DNA of 64,000 nt from Pyrrhosoma nymphula (GCA_963573305.1 OY754331.1:68375275-68439274); one strand, 5' to 3'; shown: positions 21,546 to 33,869, counted from the stretch's first letter. Notes: generated from the sequence alone by a model not told the origin. Program-made: numbers and translations.

Positions 21546-23559
21546 TCTATCAAAATGCTGCCTTGCTGCGATTTTCCATCATTTTGCCTACGGACTTGTA
21601 AGTATGCGAAATCCTGATACAGGCGTGAAAATGCATTTGACGCGACGAGTAATATGATTGGGATTTCCGATAGGTGGCAGGAATTGGGCCCTTAATTCGC
21701 CCTTAGTTTTCGATCTCTTTCAAATCTATCTCTACCTTACTCAAGTACTTCAAACATGCATTTAGCCCACAATGCCTTCGTCTGTCTAATCTAACAATCG
21801 GTCTAATTCTGCAAATTGCGAGCTTATCAGATGTTTGGGTATCTAGTCTTATGGCGATTTGGGCTCCAAAAATGGGCGTTCGATTTATTACCCTAACCGA
21901 ACTTGATTTTTAACTCTCTAATCTTTCGTAAATAGTACCTTTCACGCCAAGCGATTTTTTAAGGGAACTCTACTTACTGCTATTTTAGGATACCTTAAAA
22001 GGGGGACCATCGAGTGAATCATCGGATTTGTTGTAATTGGAAATTTGAAAGACTTTCTATGTTTGCATGGTGTTCACCTTCGCCTTTAATTTTTTCTGTT
22101 TCGTAAACAGTTCGGTGTATGTAATTCGTTAATGTTTTCCCGTTGGTAGCCGTCGTCGTAGGTACATATTTAAAAATAATATTTTTTTGTTACAGGGCTT
22201 ACCGCAAATATTTTCGAAGTTTTCCTAAGGGAGCATGTTATTTTTGCATGGTGCAAAAGATATTTGTTGCGGTTGAGTGGTGCCCTTCGCTGTAAAAATT
22301 ATAAAAAGTTGGTTACCGTTTGCTTAATCCGTTTTAATAGCATAAAAGGTAGATGTAAGCCTTGCCGCATTGTTGATCTATCAGCTCTTCGCTCTCTTTC
22401 GCTTCCTATTGATTTGTGGTTTCATTTGTTTTGAAGCCTCGTTTAAGCTGCTCTTTCGTTCACGCATTAATGCGGGTGGTGCGGTGCGTCCAACCAATCA
22501 TGACTTCGCTTCTCACCCACGCATCCTAATTTTTAAGGATTACCTCTTCCCTGATCGGCCGAATGGCCTTCGCTCGTGAAACACGCTCATGGAAATTATG
22601 TGTACCTACCCCTGAAAGTTTCTGACGTCGCTGTTGCTCGCTTCGGAGGAATTATTCATTTTTCTATTTTAAACTTTCTATGGATTTATACTTGTCTCAA
22701 CCATCGGTTCCGGTCCCCTTGCTAGATAATTAGGTATACCTACTTCTTCATGAAAATATTTTCGCAGGATTCCTAGCGTATTTCTGTCGTGTGGTGGCTT
22801 AGGATTATTGAGTTCTTTTCGCTCCCAGTGCGTATTTTAACTCTTTTTGCTGCGATTTTCGGGTGTATCTGAATGGACATTCTCATCCGCTGCCTACGTT
22901 TATTTGACTTGATCCCAAGAGCTAAAAATATATTTTTCCTCCTCTGCAGAGATTGAGTATAGGTATTCCACCTGTTGTGCTAAATTTACTATCATGCAAC
23001 TACAGTTTATAATAATTTTCTCTTAAAAATGCATATTATAATCTTAACTTAAAATTTCACGTGGAGATTTTGAATTTCCTGAGTGAAACCCAAAATTATT
23101 TGTCCTGGAACTTTTTTTGTTTTAACTTGACCCAACGTTTTCTGACTCAATACTCTCTGAATTCAATGCATGACTCAAAACCTGTGATCATCTTTTGCTA
23201 GCCGCCATTTGGTGTGCATACTTCATCAAGTGTGTACATCTTTTTAGAAGTACTCTCACGGAAGTCTTACCTTATTACCTCTCGTGCTAATTTGTATGTA
23301 GGTACCATGGCGTATAAGATGTGTAAGATAAGACCGTTTTTACAAAATAATGCTATGCCGTAGACGCATTTTAGGATACATTTCGCATGCTGATACTTTT
23401 AAGTAGATAGTTTAGCGTCTAGTTTTCGTATTATGAAATGTTTGAGTACATAACATTAATTTGGCGACGGACATAATACGTTTGATGTGCAAATTCACTT
23501 TTTTTCCTCCATTGGATCTTCATGATGTATTTAACACTTTTTAATCTTCCACAAACTTA
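21546..23559. other. unassigned sequence
   Basis: Two kilobases without a recognisable gene, RNA or element end. The frame at 22370-22579 has no motif. Confidence 0.45.
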
Positions 23560-23745
23560 TTTATCAACCCTTACTCCCCCGCTACACTTACCCTCTCCCC
23601 CCTTACGTCTCCCCCCCCTTACGTCTCCCCCCCCCCCTAACGCCTCGGTCTAGGTCTATCTACGACCTAAATCGAAGAACCTTGCACGTGATTATGACAC
23701 AGATTGGTGAAACGCGTCGTGCCTTAGAAATAAATCTTTAGATTA
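23560..23745 (+). mobile_element. Penelope-type retroelement tail, copy B
   Basis: It parallels 4300-4618: a C-rich stretch with a duplicated CCCCCCTTACGTCTC block, then AAGAACCTTGCACGTGATTA, TTGGTGAAACGCGTCGTGCC and AAATAAATCT. The second recurrence supports a dispersed family with a fixed 3' structure. Confidence 0.45.
23684..23722 (+). ncRNA. degenerate hammerhead-like motif
   Basis: GCAC (23684-23687) and GTGC (23719-23722) are complementary. GTGATTA replaces the CTGATGA core, GAAAC is at 23709-23713, and the GTC triplet at 23716-23718 directly precedes the closing stem. Stem II is poorly paired. Probably a dead copy. Confidence 0.35.
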
Positions 23746-25339
23746 TTACTGTTTAATTCAATCATGAATATGGACAAATACCACCTGCCTGATACAGTTA
23801 TATTTACTCCCATGGATCCTTTCTCAGCAAAAACAAACCTGTAACTAAATTAGTCATACGTATCTCTGCCCTAACACGCTTTACTATTCACCTCGAAATG
23901 AAGAACTATCCTGTGGCCTTGTTCCTTTACTTTGGCCGTGCATTTATACCTCTTCCTTCTGCTGAGACATTATTGAGAGGCCGTGAACTAGCGTCTCTAT
24001 GACTTCTTTCGGAAACGCTGCATCCAGAGTTAAAAAAGATATATCAAAGTATGTTATTACCTACGTATGTCTGCCAGTCTGTTGCGCTACTTTGAGCTCT
24101 GCGATCAATAATTCAATTCCATTGTAAGTGAAATTCATTTATATATATTTTTTAATAAGCATATAATATTCGAGTCAGAAATCCAACCCAAAACAATTCG
24201 TATTTGACTAGTATCTATATATTTTAATCCAAATGCTTCGTCTATGGTTTTTAAATTATAGATGCATTATTAAATTAATATTATACGAAATATGTTATAG
24301 ATATTTATCTTTTACAATGTTGTTATAAACAACATTGATACATTTAAGGAAAAAGTGATAAATGCATATATTAAATGAATTCTAATTTAAGGTAATTCGA
24401 GGAGATCTGCGATAGTAACTGATCAATTACCAAGATCATACACGATTCTGACGAAAATCAGACCAGAGGGAGATATCATTTTTGACGGGTTATAGCTAGT
24501 ATTCCTTACAATTCTGTTGCGTACCTACAGGGTGAAAACAGTAATTAAATAGTTTAAAACTTAGTCAAGTGTATGGTTTGTCATAATCAGGTGCGTAGAA
24601 TGTTAAGCGTCAGTGTTAGGGTTTTTTTAGGGGACAGGAATAATTGACATGAATGGTCACCATCGATATTTTCGCGTCGTTTTTACTGTGGAACTCCGAT
24701 TAAAAGCGTGGCTTTAGGAGATGCAGCATGCATAATATATTTATTACCTAATATCTCATCTATTCCTTTTGTACTCTGAAGGGCATTCTAATTGGTTAAT
24801 CTTCGGAGGATAGCACAAGTAATATTTCGGCGATTATATTCCGATGATCTATTCGCGTTAAGGTACAACTGCGAAAAAGCCATGTGAGCAATTTCCCGAT
24901 TTTGAATATGATTCGGAAAAATGTCGGGGGCAATTTTGCACGATCAGATATGTACTAAGTCCGAGACCCGAGTAAATGTTTCCATTTTTTCCCTCTGATT
25001 TTATTCAAATTCTGTAATTGTTACTTTGGTCGATATACAATGCTTTTTCGAATGCTATGCCATGATTTTATTTTTATCTTATGTTTGCGTCATGGAGTCT
25101 CTACTTTTATTTCCTAAGTTTATAATGATGTGATATCACTTGTCCACGAAATTTTCCCTACAGTGAAAGCCCAATACGCTGCAGCAGCTTGCTAAGTTGC
25201 CAAGTCAAGGGTATTTTGAAAGTTTTCTCTGCTTTCTGGAGTAGAAATTCTCTCTGAGTTTCTTTAATTGTTATATTTCCACTGTGCGTTATTCTTTTTC
25301 AAAATAAAACAACATTCCTTGCCTGTTTCAGGTAGGCAG
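23746..25339. other. unassigned AT-rich sequence
   Basis: No recognised feature apart from a small palindrome at 24317-24340 (AATGTTGTT, 4-base loop, AACAACATT). Confidence 0.45.
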
Positions 25340-25800
25340 TTAAATAAATTAGACAGAAATTTAGATCAGCCGGATGTAAAAGTTAAAGAGAGATGCTGTT
25401 TATCTCTGGTTGGGCCGCATCTCGAATACACCGAGATCATTTGCAAATTAAGCGCTTAAAGATCTTATTAGCGAAGTTAACATAATACAAAGGAAAGCCG
25501 CACTCTTCGTTAAAAATTACTACCATCGAGCAGGGAGTGTAACAGAGCTGATGGAAGGATTATGTTGGGAACCGTTAGAGACTCGGAGGCTACGCGCTAG
25601 TCTTAGATTATTTGAAAAATTCAGATGAGGTGAGTTTCTGGATTGCACGGAGAATTTTATTTCGACCCCGAACACATCCCTTGTATTTATTGGACAAATT
25701 AAGAGAGATATGCTGCCAAACTACAAGATACGTAAATTCCTTCTCTCGATGCACCATTAGCGACTATAACAGAAACAAAACGAGACTCAAGCACACTCCG
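25340..25800 (+). pseudogene. LINE reverse transcriptase C-terminus (jockey/CR1/L2-like)
   Basis: The plus strand reads, across frame changes, LSLVGPHLEYTEII, then IIQRKAALFVKNYYHRAGSV, TELMEGLCWEPLETRRL and RASLRLFEKF. This is the block after the YxDD-containing palm in jockey/CR1/L2-type LINEs ('LVRPHLEYA..W', 'QR.AARFV', 'L.W.PLE.RR...RL'). It is from the same family as 8656-9190 (minus), which has the near-identical LMEGLGWEPLETRKL. No endonuclease and no YADD motif remain. Confidence 0.75.
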
Positions 25801-27034
25801 GTTACATATATATTTAACCTTCTTCCTTTCCCTCGTCTTACAATTTTTTTCCTTTATCTGATTATTCTACCACCGACAATTACGGCTTGACCGTCGAAAC
25901 GTCCAAGTTTATTATATATTTTTTTGTGGAAAATTGCAAATCTCTGCTCAATCAAATAGATTATTGATTTAGCGCCCTCTGGATAAATACGTTTTTTAGA
26001 TTTGTAACAGGGGACATTGTGTCTTCCTTGAAGTTCTTTTCCTCCTCAGAGAAGCTTCGCCTTCCCCGTTATGTCATGCTGAGAGGAGATACGCAGGACG
26101 GCATTATATTGGTGATCTCATTCCGGCGCTGATACCTACTCCTGGTATAAGAATGATGTGTGGATTTCTCTTACCCGCCTTTGGCTCGTATTTCAAAGCT
26201 ACGAGCCAATTTTAAAGTCCTTCAAAAGCAATTTTAATGTAATGCGATGTGAAGAAAGAGAATAGGCTTTACGGAAGGGATGAACTGAGGCAGGAAAGGT
26301 TCAGATCTGTTGAAAGAAGTGATGTGAGGGTGTATTACTTGCTGCTGTTACAGTGAGTCAGCTGAAGTAGCTTTCATTCTATGTTATATACCTTAATCAG
26401 AGTAATTTTTTTCATGTAATGTTGTCTTTACTTGAGAGGAACATTTGAACCTTAATCTAAGGTTTTAAACGAGAAAATAACTGATGTTGTAAATTGTATA
26501 TTACTGATTAATGAATTTCTTTAGTGACTTGGACAGACAATTTCATTTGACACTATAGTGATTTCTACAGACAAAATGGAAATAATTTGTGTGGTGAATT
26601 GTGTTGTACAAGGCCTTGTACGGTGACTTCATGTGAGAGGTTAGCCACTTGTTGTGTGACTAATTCGCTTAAGCAACAACGTAATTATACCATGTAATTA
26701 TCTTTTAATAATTTATTTCCTTAACAACAGGGATAGAGCTCAGTATGAGACAAATCCGAGTATTATTAGTAAGAATTGAGTTTAAACATTGGTGAGGAGG
26801 ATGTCTTAGGCAGAATCATTTGGGGAATGGCAGAAGTGTGGAGATAAATCTGTGGAGATAAATCTGGCGTCGGCATTAGTTTACTATTAACTACAGGCTC
26901 TAAAAGGTTCATTGATTGTGTCGTAGTTCTGCAGTTGAAGTGGTCTTCACATTGTACCCAAGTAGGTTGTAAAAATTCACTGGAACCGTTCACGGCCTTA
27001 ACCTGGATCCGAACCCGGAGTCTCGTGATGCGAA
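25801..27034. other. unassigned sequence
   Basis: No recognised feature. Confidence 0.45.
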
Positions 27035-27095
27035 TCTGCATCTGCTTAGTACCCTGCAAGCCAGCTCAGGGGTGTGTGGCAGGGATTTATTTTTC
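27035..27095 (-). mobile_element. LINE 3'-tail fragment
   Basis: ATCTGCATCTGC then TACCCTGCAAGCC, AGCTCAGGGGTGTGTGGCAG matches the tail block at 8660-8715. It is only the last ~60 bp of that LINE family. Confidence 0.6.
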
Positions 27096-27112
27096 ACCAA
27101 CATGCTCTACAC

Positions 27113-27723
27113 CAGGGGTGTCCAACAAGTCGATCGCGATCGACCGGTCGATCGCGAGGCCAATTTTGGTCGATCGTCGATCTCTCGCAATGTCTGGGGC
27201 AGAATTCCGTGTACTCCCGTGACTTTGAAAATTTTCTTGAATTGAATTATTGAAATATTGTAATCAAATTATCAGCCATACTGTGCATTTTTATAACAAC
27301 TTTTTTATATTTACGAACAAATAGTACAACAAATTACACATAGAAGTTGATAAAAAAATTAAATTGCATTTTAAGTTAGCAAAACATCTGTCTCGAAAAA
27401 GTGTCGGAAAATCGAATTTTTTAGGTAGCGCATGTACGGAATGCTGCTATCAAAAGTAGGGTCTGGAAATTTATTTTCTTCAGGAGCCTATATCTCGAAA
27501 ACTTAATAAGTGATTTAAAAATAAAAAATAGTTTTGAAAATATATTTACATATCTACTCATACCTCGCTGGAATGCACCTTATGCTGAAACACAGTGTAT
27601 AAACATAGTATGCATTTGCCACCCCTTCTTCCCCCTTAGACTACGCCTATGGCAATGAGTCGATCGCGACACACTTTTAAGGTAAAAAGTAGATCTTATA
27701 TACAGAAAAGTTGGGCACCCCTG
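27113..27723. mobile_element. 611-bp non-autonomous hAT element
   Basis: The ends are CAGGGGTGTCCAA and TTGGGCACCCCTG, nearly perfect terminal inverted repeats. They are flanked by identical 8-bp duplications CTCTACAC (27105-27112 and 27724-27731), which is diagnostic of hAT transposition. Just inside the left end is a self-complementary stretch rich in GATCGATCGCGATCGACC-type palindromes, partly echoed as GTCGATCGCGAC near the right end. No transposase frame. Confidence 0.92.
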
Positions 27724-27731
27724 CTCTACAC

Positions 27732-28015
27732 TGTATCCTACAAAAATTAATTAAACTACGTCTATTAATGCAGTAGCAAAAAAACGTAAATACCTGTCAG
27801 GAGGTGAATTTTCATTGACAGGTAAATCAGTATATGCTACCAATGTCATAGAAACTCTTTAAGATTTTATACTTGGTTACTACATAAATGCGCAGAGATA
27901 CAAGAGTTACTCATGAAGTATTCGAGACGTGCTGTAAATATCAATAAACAACATATCCACCTTAGTTTTTATGGAAATTTGTTTATAGAGGGTAGGTTAA
28001 AATAAAAAAAGTATT
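27732..28015. other. unassigned sequence
   Basis: No recognised feature. Confidence 0.4.
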
Positions 28016-28019
28016 ATTT

Positions 28020-28057
28020 GCCGAAGTTTCGGAATTTAATCATTCCATTTTCAGGGC
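28020..28057 (-). ncRNA. degenerate hammerhead-like motif
   Basis: On the minus strand, GCC (5' stem I) is followed by CTGAAAA, a stem-loop closed by GGAAT/ATTCC, GAAAC, TTC and GGC (3' stem I). The complementary GCC/GGC pair and GAAAC are kept, while the CTGATGA core is altered. It resembles the intact copy at 34509-34544 and is probably a Penelope-type relic. Confidence 0.45.
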
Positions 28058-29039
28058 TACAAAGGATATATTATAAGGTTAGCAATCACTTATGAATATA
28101 AATATACAAGATCATCATCCATATCCAAATCCATATTTGCCTCAGCATTATCTTTTTTTAAATCACATTTAATACATTAATGTCAGTTGGTAGTACGTAC
28201 ATTATATTTACATACAATGGTTACCAGTAATTATTGTCAACAACATGGTTAAAATAATAAGCATTAAAATTTTTAATTCACCGTTTACAATAGTGACTCT
28301 AGCTTTTTACTAGCTTTCTACCCTAGTGACTCGAAAGCTAGTAAAAAAGTTCCCCGTGTGAACGCAAGTCAGCAAAAACCTTAGCAAACTAGTTAAGTTC
28401 TCGTTCACCCCGCAAGAGTTAATTGGGTTGAAATTAAAGTTAATAGCATTCGAGTTACTAGCGTAGGAAGCTTGTAATTTGAACGGGGCATAATACACAT
28501 AGATAATGCACATACATCATTTAATAGTAGAACAGTAGAAAATGCACTTATAATCAGTGGGGAATTATAGTGTTGGAGGACCTGAAACAAGTTTGACTTA
28601 TTAAACTACTATATGTCTTACTCAGCTTAGCAACATTGTTTTTTATTGCATATATTAGTGCTATGGGATATGCCTATAATTTATTTAATGCTACGTAAAT
28701 CGCTGTAAATACTGTGTAGAATATTAAGACTAAAAGTATCAGAGAGAAAATCAAATTATTTGCTACACTACCTATCGAAAAACCTCAATAGTGGTATAAA
28801 GTCTCAGTGGCAGCTGTTGCGATCTATTATCTCCTGCGGGAAAAATGGAATTTTTACTTTTCTGTTGTGCTGTATATTTCCCTTATTTTATAATAATAAT
28901 ATATACTGTAGTATGACGTGTAGGACTGTTGTTTATGAAAATTCATGTATTTCATGACTTTGAATATTTCATCTGACAAAGTTTACGCTGCAGAGCTCCT
29001 ATTCTGTAAATTTAGTAATATTCTTTTCTCTTACTTTAG
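28058..29039. other. unassigned AT-rich sequence
   Basis: No gene seen. A hairpin at about 28300-28350 pairs AGCTTTTTACTAGCTTT with AAAGCTAGTAAAAAAG. Confidence 0.45.
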
Positions 29040-29330
29040 CATCTTATGTTTACATGGTATGGTTGGCGAGGAAAGGAGACTTCTGGAGGAGATTAGGAGG
29101 TTGCAAAGTAGGTGATTGGATGAGGTAGTTGGGGGCGAATGGTTGCTGAAGGCCTTGATAGAGGGGAGGGGGTTGGGTAAGCGGGGAAGGAAGAGAATAG
29201 TTTTTGTGGACGGGATGAAGAGAGGTCTTCTGAGATGAAGGAAGAAATTGTGTAGGTAGATTGGGTCCTTCCCATATAAAATCTACTGGATTTTTACACG
29301 CTTCCATTTAAACCTACCTTAACTGGTTGT
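29040..29330 (+). mobile_element. LINE 3'-end fragment (RTE-like)
   Basis: The plus strand reads ERRLLEEIRRLQSR, then after a stop LDEVVGGEWLLKALIEGRG, LGKRGRKRIVFVDGMKRG. It is the same C-terminal block as 17940-18140 with extra substitutions. The Pro/Ser-rich minus-strand frames here are shadows of it. Confidence 0.6.
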
Positions 29331-30719
29331 AAATCTTAACACGTAATTGAATTTAATACTTTTATGATTTATATGACTTGTTTGTATCATTTTCTCCCAT
29401 TTGACAAGGGTGAAAGAGGGGACTCTATCCTAGTGGAGGGGAGTCTCAATCTTGCGCCACATAGTAATAAAGTCATTTATCTATCTAAAGTAACTAAGTA
29501 GTATCCAGTGTTTTTGCCGTCACTCTCAATCCACGAATGCATCACCAGGACAACGTATTTTTCTCATGGAAATGTGCCTAGCGGGTAAAATGCTAAGAAT
29601 GTCCTCCGTTATATGTTGTAATCCCGCACTTAAGGAATTCGTCACGCGGGACGCGGGTCTCTTTCTCTGGTATAGGCACACCTCATTCTCCCTCGCCAAC
29701 GGTCATTCCTTCTCCCTTCCTTCCTACCCCATTCCTCTCCTCTCACACTCGCCCAGTCTCCCTCCCACCCTCTCCGGCCCTCCTCTTGCTCTAACATATC
29801 CGCTTCCCCGGCTATTTCCTTACGCCATTTTATTCCGATCGATCGTAGCCAGGCAGGCAGGTCAGTGTGGGCTCCTCTCTCTCTTTCTCACTCCTTCCCT
29901 CTCTCAAGCCTTATTCATGCGGCCTGGTGGGCCCATGAGACAACTTCCTCCATGGAGCGAGTGCCTCCCCTGGATGCACGTGGAACTTACACGTGCTAGA
30001 CTCTGGGAAAGGGTCGTCTTGTGTTGGCTGGACCACGGGAAAGAAGGGAGGTCGTTGATGGGACCATCCTCGGAGGGAGCGCGGGATGGGATCGTGTGGA
30101 TCGATTTTTTTTTTAAACTCCGGAGTTCCTCTTCCGGTAGTCGGTCTCTCTGCGATGTGCATAACTCGCTCTCTTCATTGAAGCGAACGATTAGTTTTGT
30201 TTATGAAATTCATTTTTTCAGTTAAGTGGGCAGGAGCGGTAATCGTGGGTCATTAAGTGCACGTTTTTATGATTTTTTTAAGTTGGTCGAAAGCAATTCT
30301 TGTACCACATTTCATTTAAGAACATTCCTTTATGCGTCGAAACGCTGTCATACAGGCAGTAATGGAAATGATGCAAGATTTATATTTAAAATGTTTTCCT
30401 TAATTAAAACATGTTTGACGCGGTATTCGAAATTATATTGAAATATGATTTTTTCTGGTAATGGACTCGGCATGACGCTTTATAATTTGTAGTAACAGTT
30501 ATAGTAGCAACAAATGAATTATATCGCGTTTAGAAGAAAATTTGTACGTATGTAATCGAATTATTACGGATTATAGGTCATGTGCCGTAGCGCTACGTGT
30601 TAAAATAGCATTGAATTGCCAAAAATCCAAATCGGTATGCTGCAATTTTTTTAAATTATTATCAACCGTTATGAGAACACGTATGCAATGTTTCACGTAA
30701 ATCTACACATAAACAAAAA
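29331..30719. other. unassigned, includes GC-richer 29640-30140
   Basis: The 219-codon frame at 29566-30225 lies in CT-rich DNA. It has no motif, a long Pro/Ser/Leu-rich section, and no splice or promoter context, so it is not called as a gene. Confidence 0.45.
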
Positions 30720-30733
30720 TCGCTCCAACCACC
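30720..30733. repeat. solo end of the 39-kb MITE family
   Basis: CGCTCCAACCACCT is the complement of the left end of the element at 39235 (GGTGGTTGGAGCG). No partner end was found close by, so this may be a remnant or chance. Confidence 0.3.
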
Positions 30734-30841
30734 TTTACATTGTTTGTATTTATTTTAATCGTCAGCTTTCGCTGACCCCTCTGCTAGGTTCGGTACTCCA
30801 TTGCCTGGCGAATCCGGCAGAAGGGTTGGCCAAGGCTCGTG

Positions 30842-31314
30842 CTTAAAATAATTAATTGAATAAAAACAATTTTTTATATACTACCACGGTTTTAAAATGG
30901 ACTAAAATGTATAAAATAATTTTCCCTGGCCTTTCTAAATTTTTGAGGGTGAATTTTTTGTGGCTATGAAGATATTTGTAAGACTTGAAGAGAAAAACGT
31001 GGGGCGCAGGCAGTATATAATAGAAGTAGATAATCCGGATGAAGTCACAACCAATTTCAGTGCATTGCAAATGGTGTTAACTGCGGGAGTTTGCTCAACG
31101 ACACATGATCCCTTTACTCCTCCTTGGGTTGGGTTTATCATGGGTTGCCTGCGCTCCTCGTTTTTCTCTTCAAGTCTTATAAAAATCTCCATAGCCAATA
31201 AAAATTCACCCTCAAAAATTGAGAAGGGCCAAGGGAAAATTATTTTATACTTTTTAGTCAGTTTTAAAAACGTGGTAGTGTATTAAAAATTGTTTTTATA
31301 AAATTAATTATTTT
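30842..31314. mobile_element. foldback element, ~155-bp arms
   Basis: The left arm (30842 to about 30998) and right arm (about 31160 to 31314) are imperfect inverted copies. They share TAAAATAATTAATT, ACCACG-TTTTAAAA, AAAATTATTTTCCCT-type and TTCTCTTCAAGTCTTA blocks. The ~160-bp centre is unique. Similar-looking frames on opposite strands (MAMKIFVRLEEKN and MAMEIFIRLEEKN) are products of this symmetry, not genes. Target duplication is unclear. Confidence 0.75.
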
Positions 31315-31920
31315 CTGATTTTTAGTCTTATGCCCGAGTGAAAGTTTCCAATCGATTTTATACATCTTGATGAGACTCTGACAGGGACACACAGGAAATT
31401 CCCGATGTATTTCAGTTTCTGTTCGGCTGACAGTGTGTGGAATTGAACAATATTACCTCTCCCTACCTATAATATTTAAAATTCTGTAACTCTAATTACC
31501 CTGAAAATTAAACCAAAGGAGCCGGTGAGGCGCGTCACACTCAGCTAGGTGTAGGTATTTATTAGTTAACCATGTGACATACACGACCAAGTTGTATATA
31601 GAATATTTTACCATGAGTCTTGCGCATGAGGAACTATCAACTGTTAGATCTCTATACACTCTAGTAAAAGCGTGGTGTATACAGCTCTATACGCCTTCAT
31701 TATGTACAGAAGTACTTCTTTATCGCCTTAGTATGATTTTCTGTCGAGCGAGAGACTAGCACATATTCAGACCTTATACCATACTGAGAAGTGGGTCAGT
31801 AATACCCCGAATGCGTGTGACTGTGGCGAAATAGTATCCGTGCACCTTTGCCGTTATGGCACATGATTTCGTTCGAGACGAATACATTCAGCAAGGGTAG
31901 TCAGAGAGCGCGGGGCAATG
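31315..31920. other. unassigned; possible LINE C-terminus
   Basis: Around 31790-31870 one frame reads PECVCDCGEIVSVHLCRYGT, resembling the 'C.CGE...H.L..C' zinc-knuckle-like end of some LINE ORFs. Too short to be sure. The repeats that follow fit a LINE 3' UTR. Confidence 0.3.
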
Positions 31921-32345
31921 GTTAAAGTTACAAGGCTCTACTAGAAAATCAGGAAATTTGTTAATTTATTGATCGTTAATTAATTAATCAATTAATTATT
32001 CTAACATATCAAATGATGCATTGGCATCCAGTTACGAGCGACGGTTAAAGTTTCGAGTCTCTCCAAGCACATCAGGAAATTTTTAAATCAATTAATCGTT
32101 AATTAATTGTTATAATATGTAGCTAACATTGCATTGTCATCCACTTCTGAGCTATGGTTAAAATTAAAAGCCTGTACTATCGCATCAGGAAATATGTTAA
32201 TGAATTAATTGTTAATTTATTAACATTTAATTAATCAATTAATTGTTATAATAGATAGCTAGTATTGCATTGTCATCCACTTCTGAGCTATGGTTAACAT
32301 TTCAAGTATCTAGCTAATCGGGAAGTTAGTTTAAACTCGTTTGCA
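31921..32345 (+). repeat. tandem repeat (VNTR), units of 113-136 bp
   Basis: Units begin with GTTAA at 31921, 32044, 32157 and 32293 (the last partial). Each has an ATCAGGAAAT-type block, an AATTAATTGTTAATTAAT-rich centre and a TTGCATTGTCATCCA, TTCTGAGCTATG end. Period varies through the AT-rich centre. After the last unit come ATTCCACCCGGACAGACAG, similar to 61152-61171, which suggests this VNTR is in a LINE 3' UTR. Confidence 0.75.
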
Positions 32346-33510
32346 ATATTCCACCCGGACAGACAGATATGACGGAAACCGAACTAATAAAAATTAATAA
32401 CAAATTAATAAATTTTAAATAAAATAATTTTATTAACAGCCATAGTGATATGGAGGTTGATGTGAATAACAGATTGTGTAATTTAAAATGTTTGTGACAT
32501 TTGGAACCCTTGTAGTCAAACTCTGAGATTACCTTACTCCACCGTTCGGAGCCAGCTCGTAGATAATGGACTTCACCACTGAAAATGGCCTACTGCGCAA
32601 TTTACACAATTGTTTTGAGGAGGAATATAACGAAAAGTGTGGTCTCTCAAGACTGGTGAGGGCAGATTCCCGTCCCGCTCTACTTCTGTCGAAATCATGA
32701 ATGTTGTGGTGTGCGGGAATGAATATTAGCCCGAAATTCTAACTACATTATTCTATAGATTTTTTCACTGTACCAATGTAATGTGGGAGTCAAATATCTT
32801 TCATACATATTTTAGTAAGGTACAGATTGGCATTCCTCTACCTGTAATCTGATGTCTGAATGAGTCGTGTGTCTAGCTTCAATTTTTTTCCACCGGAAAG
32901 TAGCTCAATAGGTTTAATGTTTTTGTATGCATTTCACTTTGACCCTCGTTTTCCCAAAAGTGATATTTTTTTATTTTCACCTTTCTTACCCTCAACTGCA
33001 CAGTAGTCCCCCCTTTTTTCACCGGAAAACTGACAATTAGACAGAAGGTGGTGTTGTTCTTGCACTTTCAAAATCAGTTCAAGTACACTTGGTGCCGTGA
33101 GCGTCGTTATATAATGAGTTACGGCGCGGGCTTGCCTTGCTTCCAGATTTTGGGGAGGCCATTGTTCCTCTATAATGTCCAAGTCTGCTTACCATCTACT
33201 TTAGTCTCACGTCTTCTGAGGAAATGCTTTGTCTTTTACGCTTTCACGACGCTTTCCTCTTTTTAATAAGAAATCCGGCCGAAGAAAAAGATAAATTTAA
33301 AAATATTTTTATTTATAAGGGCTTAAGGAATCTCTTCTTTTATGGGGTATTGTATTATACCTCCGTAATCCTGGGTATCACTTTTCGGGAAGAGTGAAAG
33401 GCTTTGGTATCTCATAATATTTTATTTGGTTTATGAGGTTTTACTTGTTGATAGTTCAGTAAAATAAGTAATAATTTTATGATATTAAGTTGGCAGATTT
33501 CTAGACCTCT
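32346..33510. other. unassigned AT-rich sequence
   Basis: No recognised feature. Confidence 0.45.
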
Positions 33511-33559
33511 TTTTTAATAATATTTAAAATCAGGAGTTCAGTTTCTTATCAAAATGATA

Positions 33560-33625
33560 ATTCCAGTTATTTGGCTGACGTTTCGGAAATTGTATTATCA
33601 CTCATCAGGGCTAAAAATGGGATGA
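33560..33625 (-). ncRNA. hammerhead-like ribozyme motif, left arm
   Basis: On the minus strand: GCC, CTGATGA (33602-33608), a stem-loop ending TTTCC, GAAAC (33580-33584), GTC, then AGCC where GGCC would complete stem I. The core and the preferred GTC triplet are intact. One apparent G-to-A change weakens stem I, and the 5' side of stem II is diverged. Confidence 0.55.
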
Positions 33626-33869
33626 AAACACCAATGAACATGAGTAAACATTTTTTACAGGCAATTATCAATACAGAAAATGTTTTACAATATAATTTTG
33701 GACATAGATTAACTTCAAATACACATAGTTTATTTTACATACCTTATTAGCTCTATTTTTTGTTTGGTGAATTGTTTACAATTTTGTTGCTAGGGGTTAA
33801 TTTTTAGGTATTATAGTTCTCATGTATTAAATTATGTTATATTTTATTTGAATTACGTCTGTTCTTTTA

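Noticed and set aside
29566..30225. 219-codon open frame, the longest in the window outside the Transib
   Set aside because: It lies in CT-rich, GC-richer DNA that lowers stop frequency, has Pro/Ser/Leu-rich low-complexity sequence, no recognisable domain and no splice or promoter context.
30852..31286. Similar proteins on opposite strands (MAMEIFIRLEEKN / MAMKIFVRLEEKN)
   Set aside because: An artefact of the foldback arms and not two related genes.
31921..32345. CRISPR-like array
   Set aside because: Units are long, contiguous and variable through an AT-rich centre, with no short repeat/spacer alternation; the sequence is eukaryotic.
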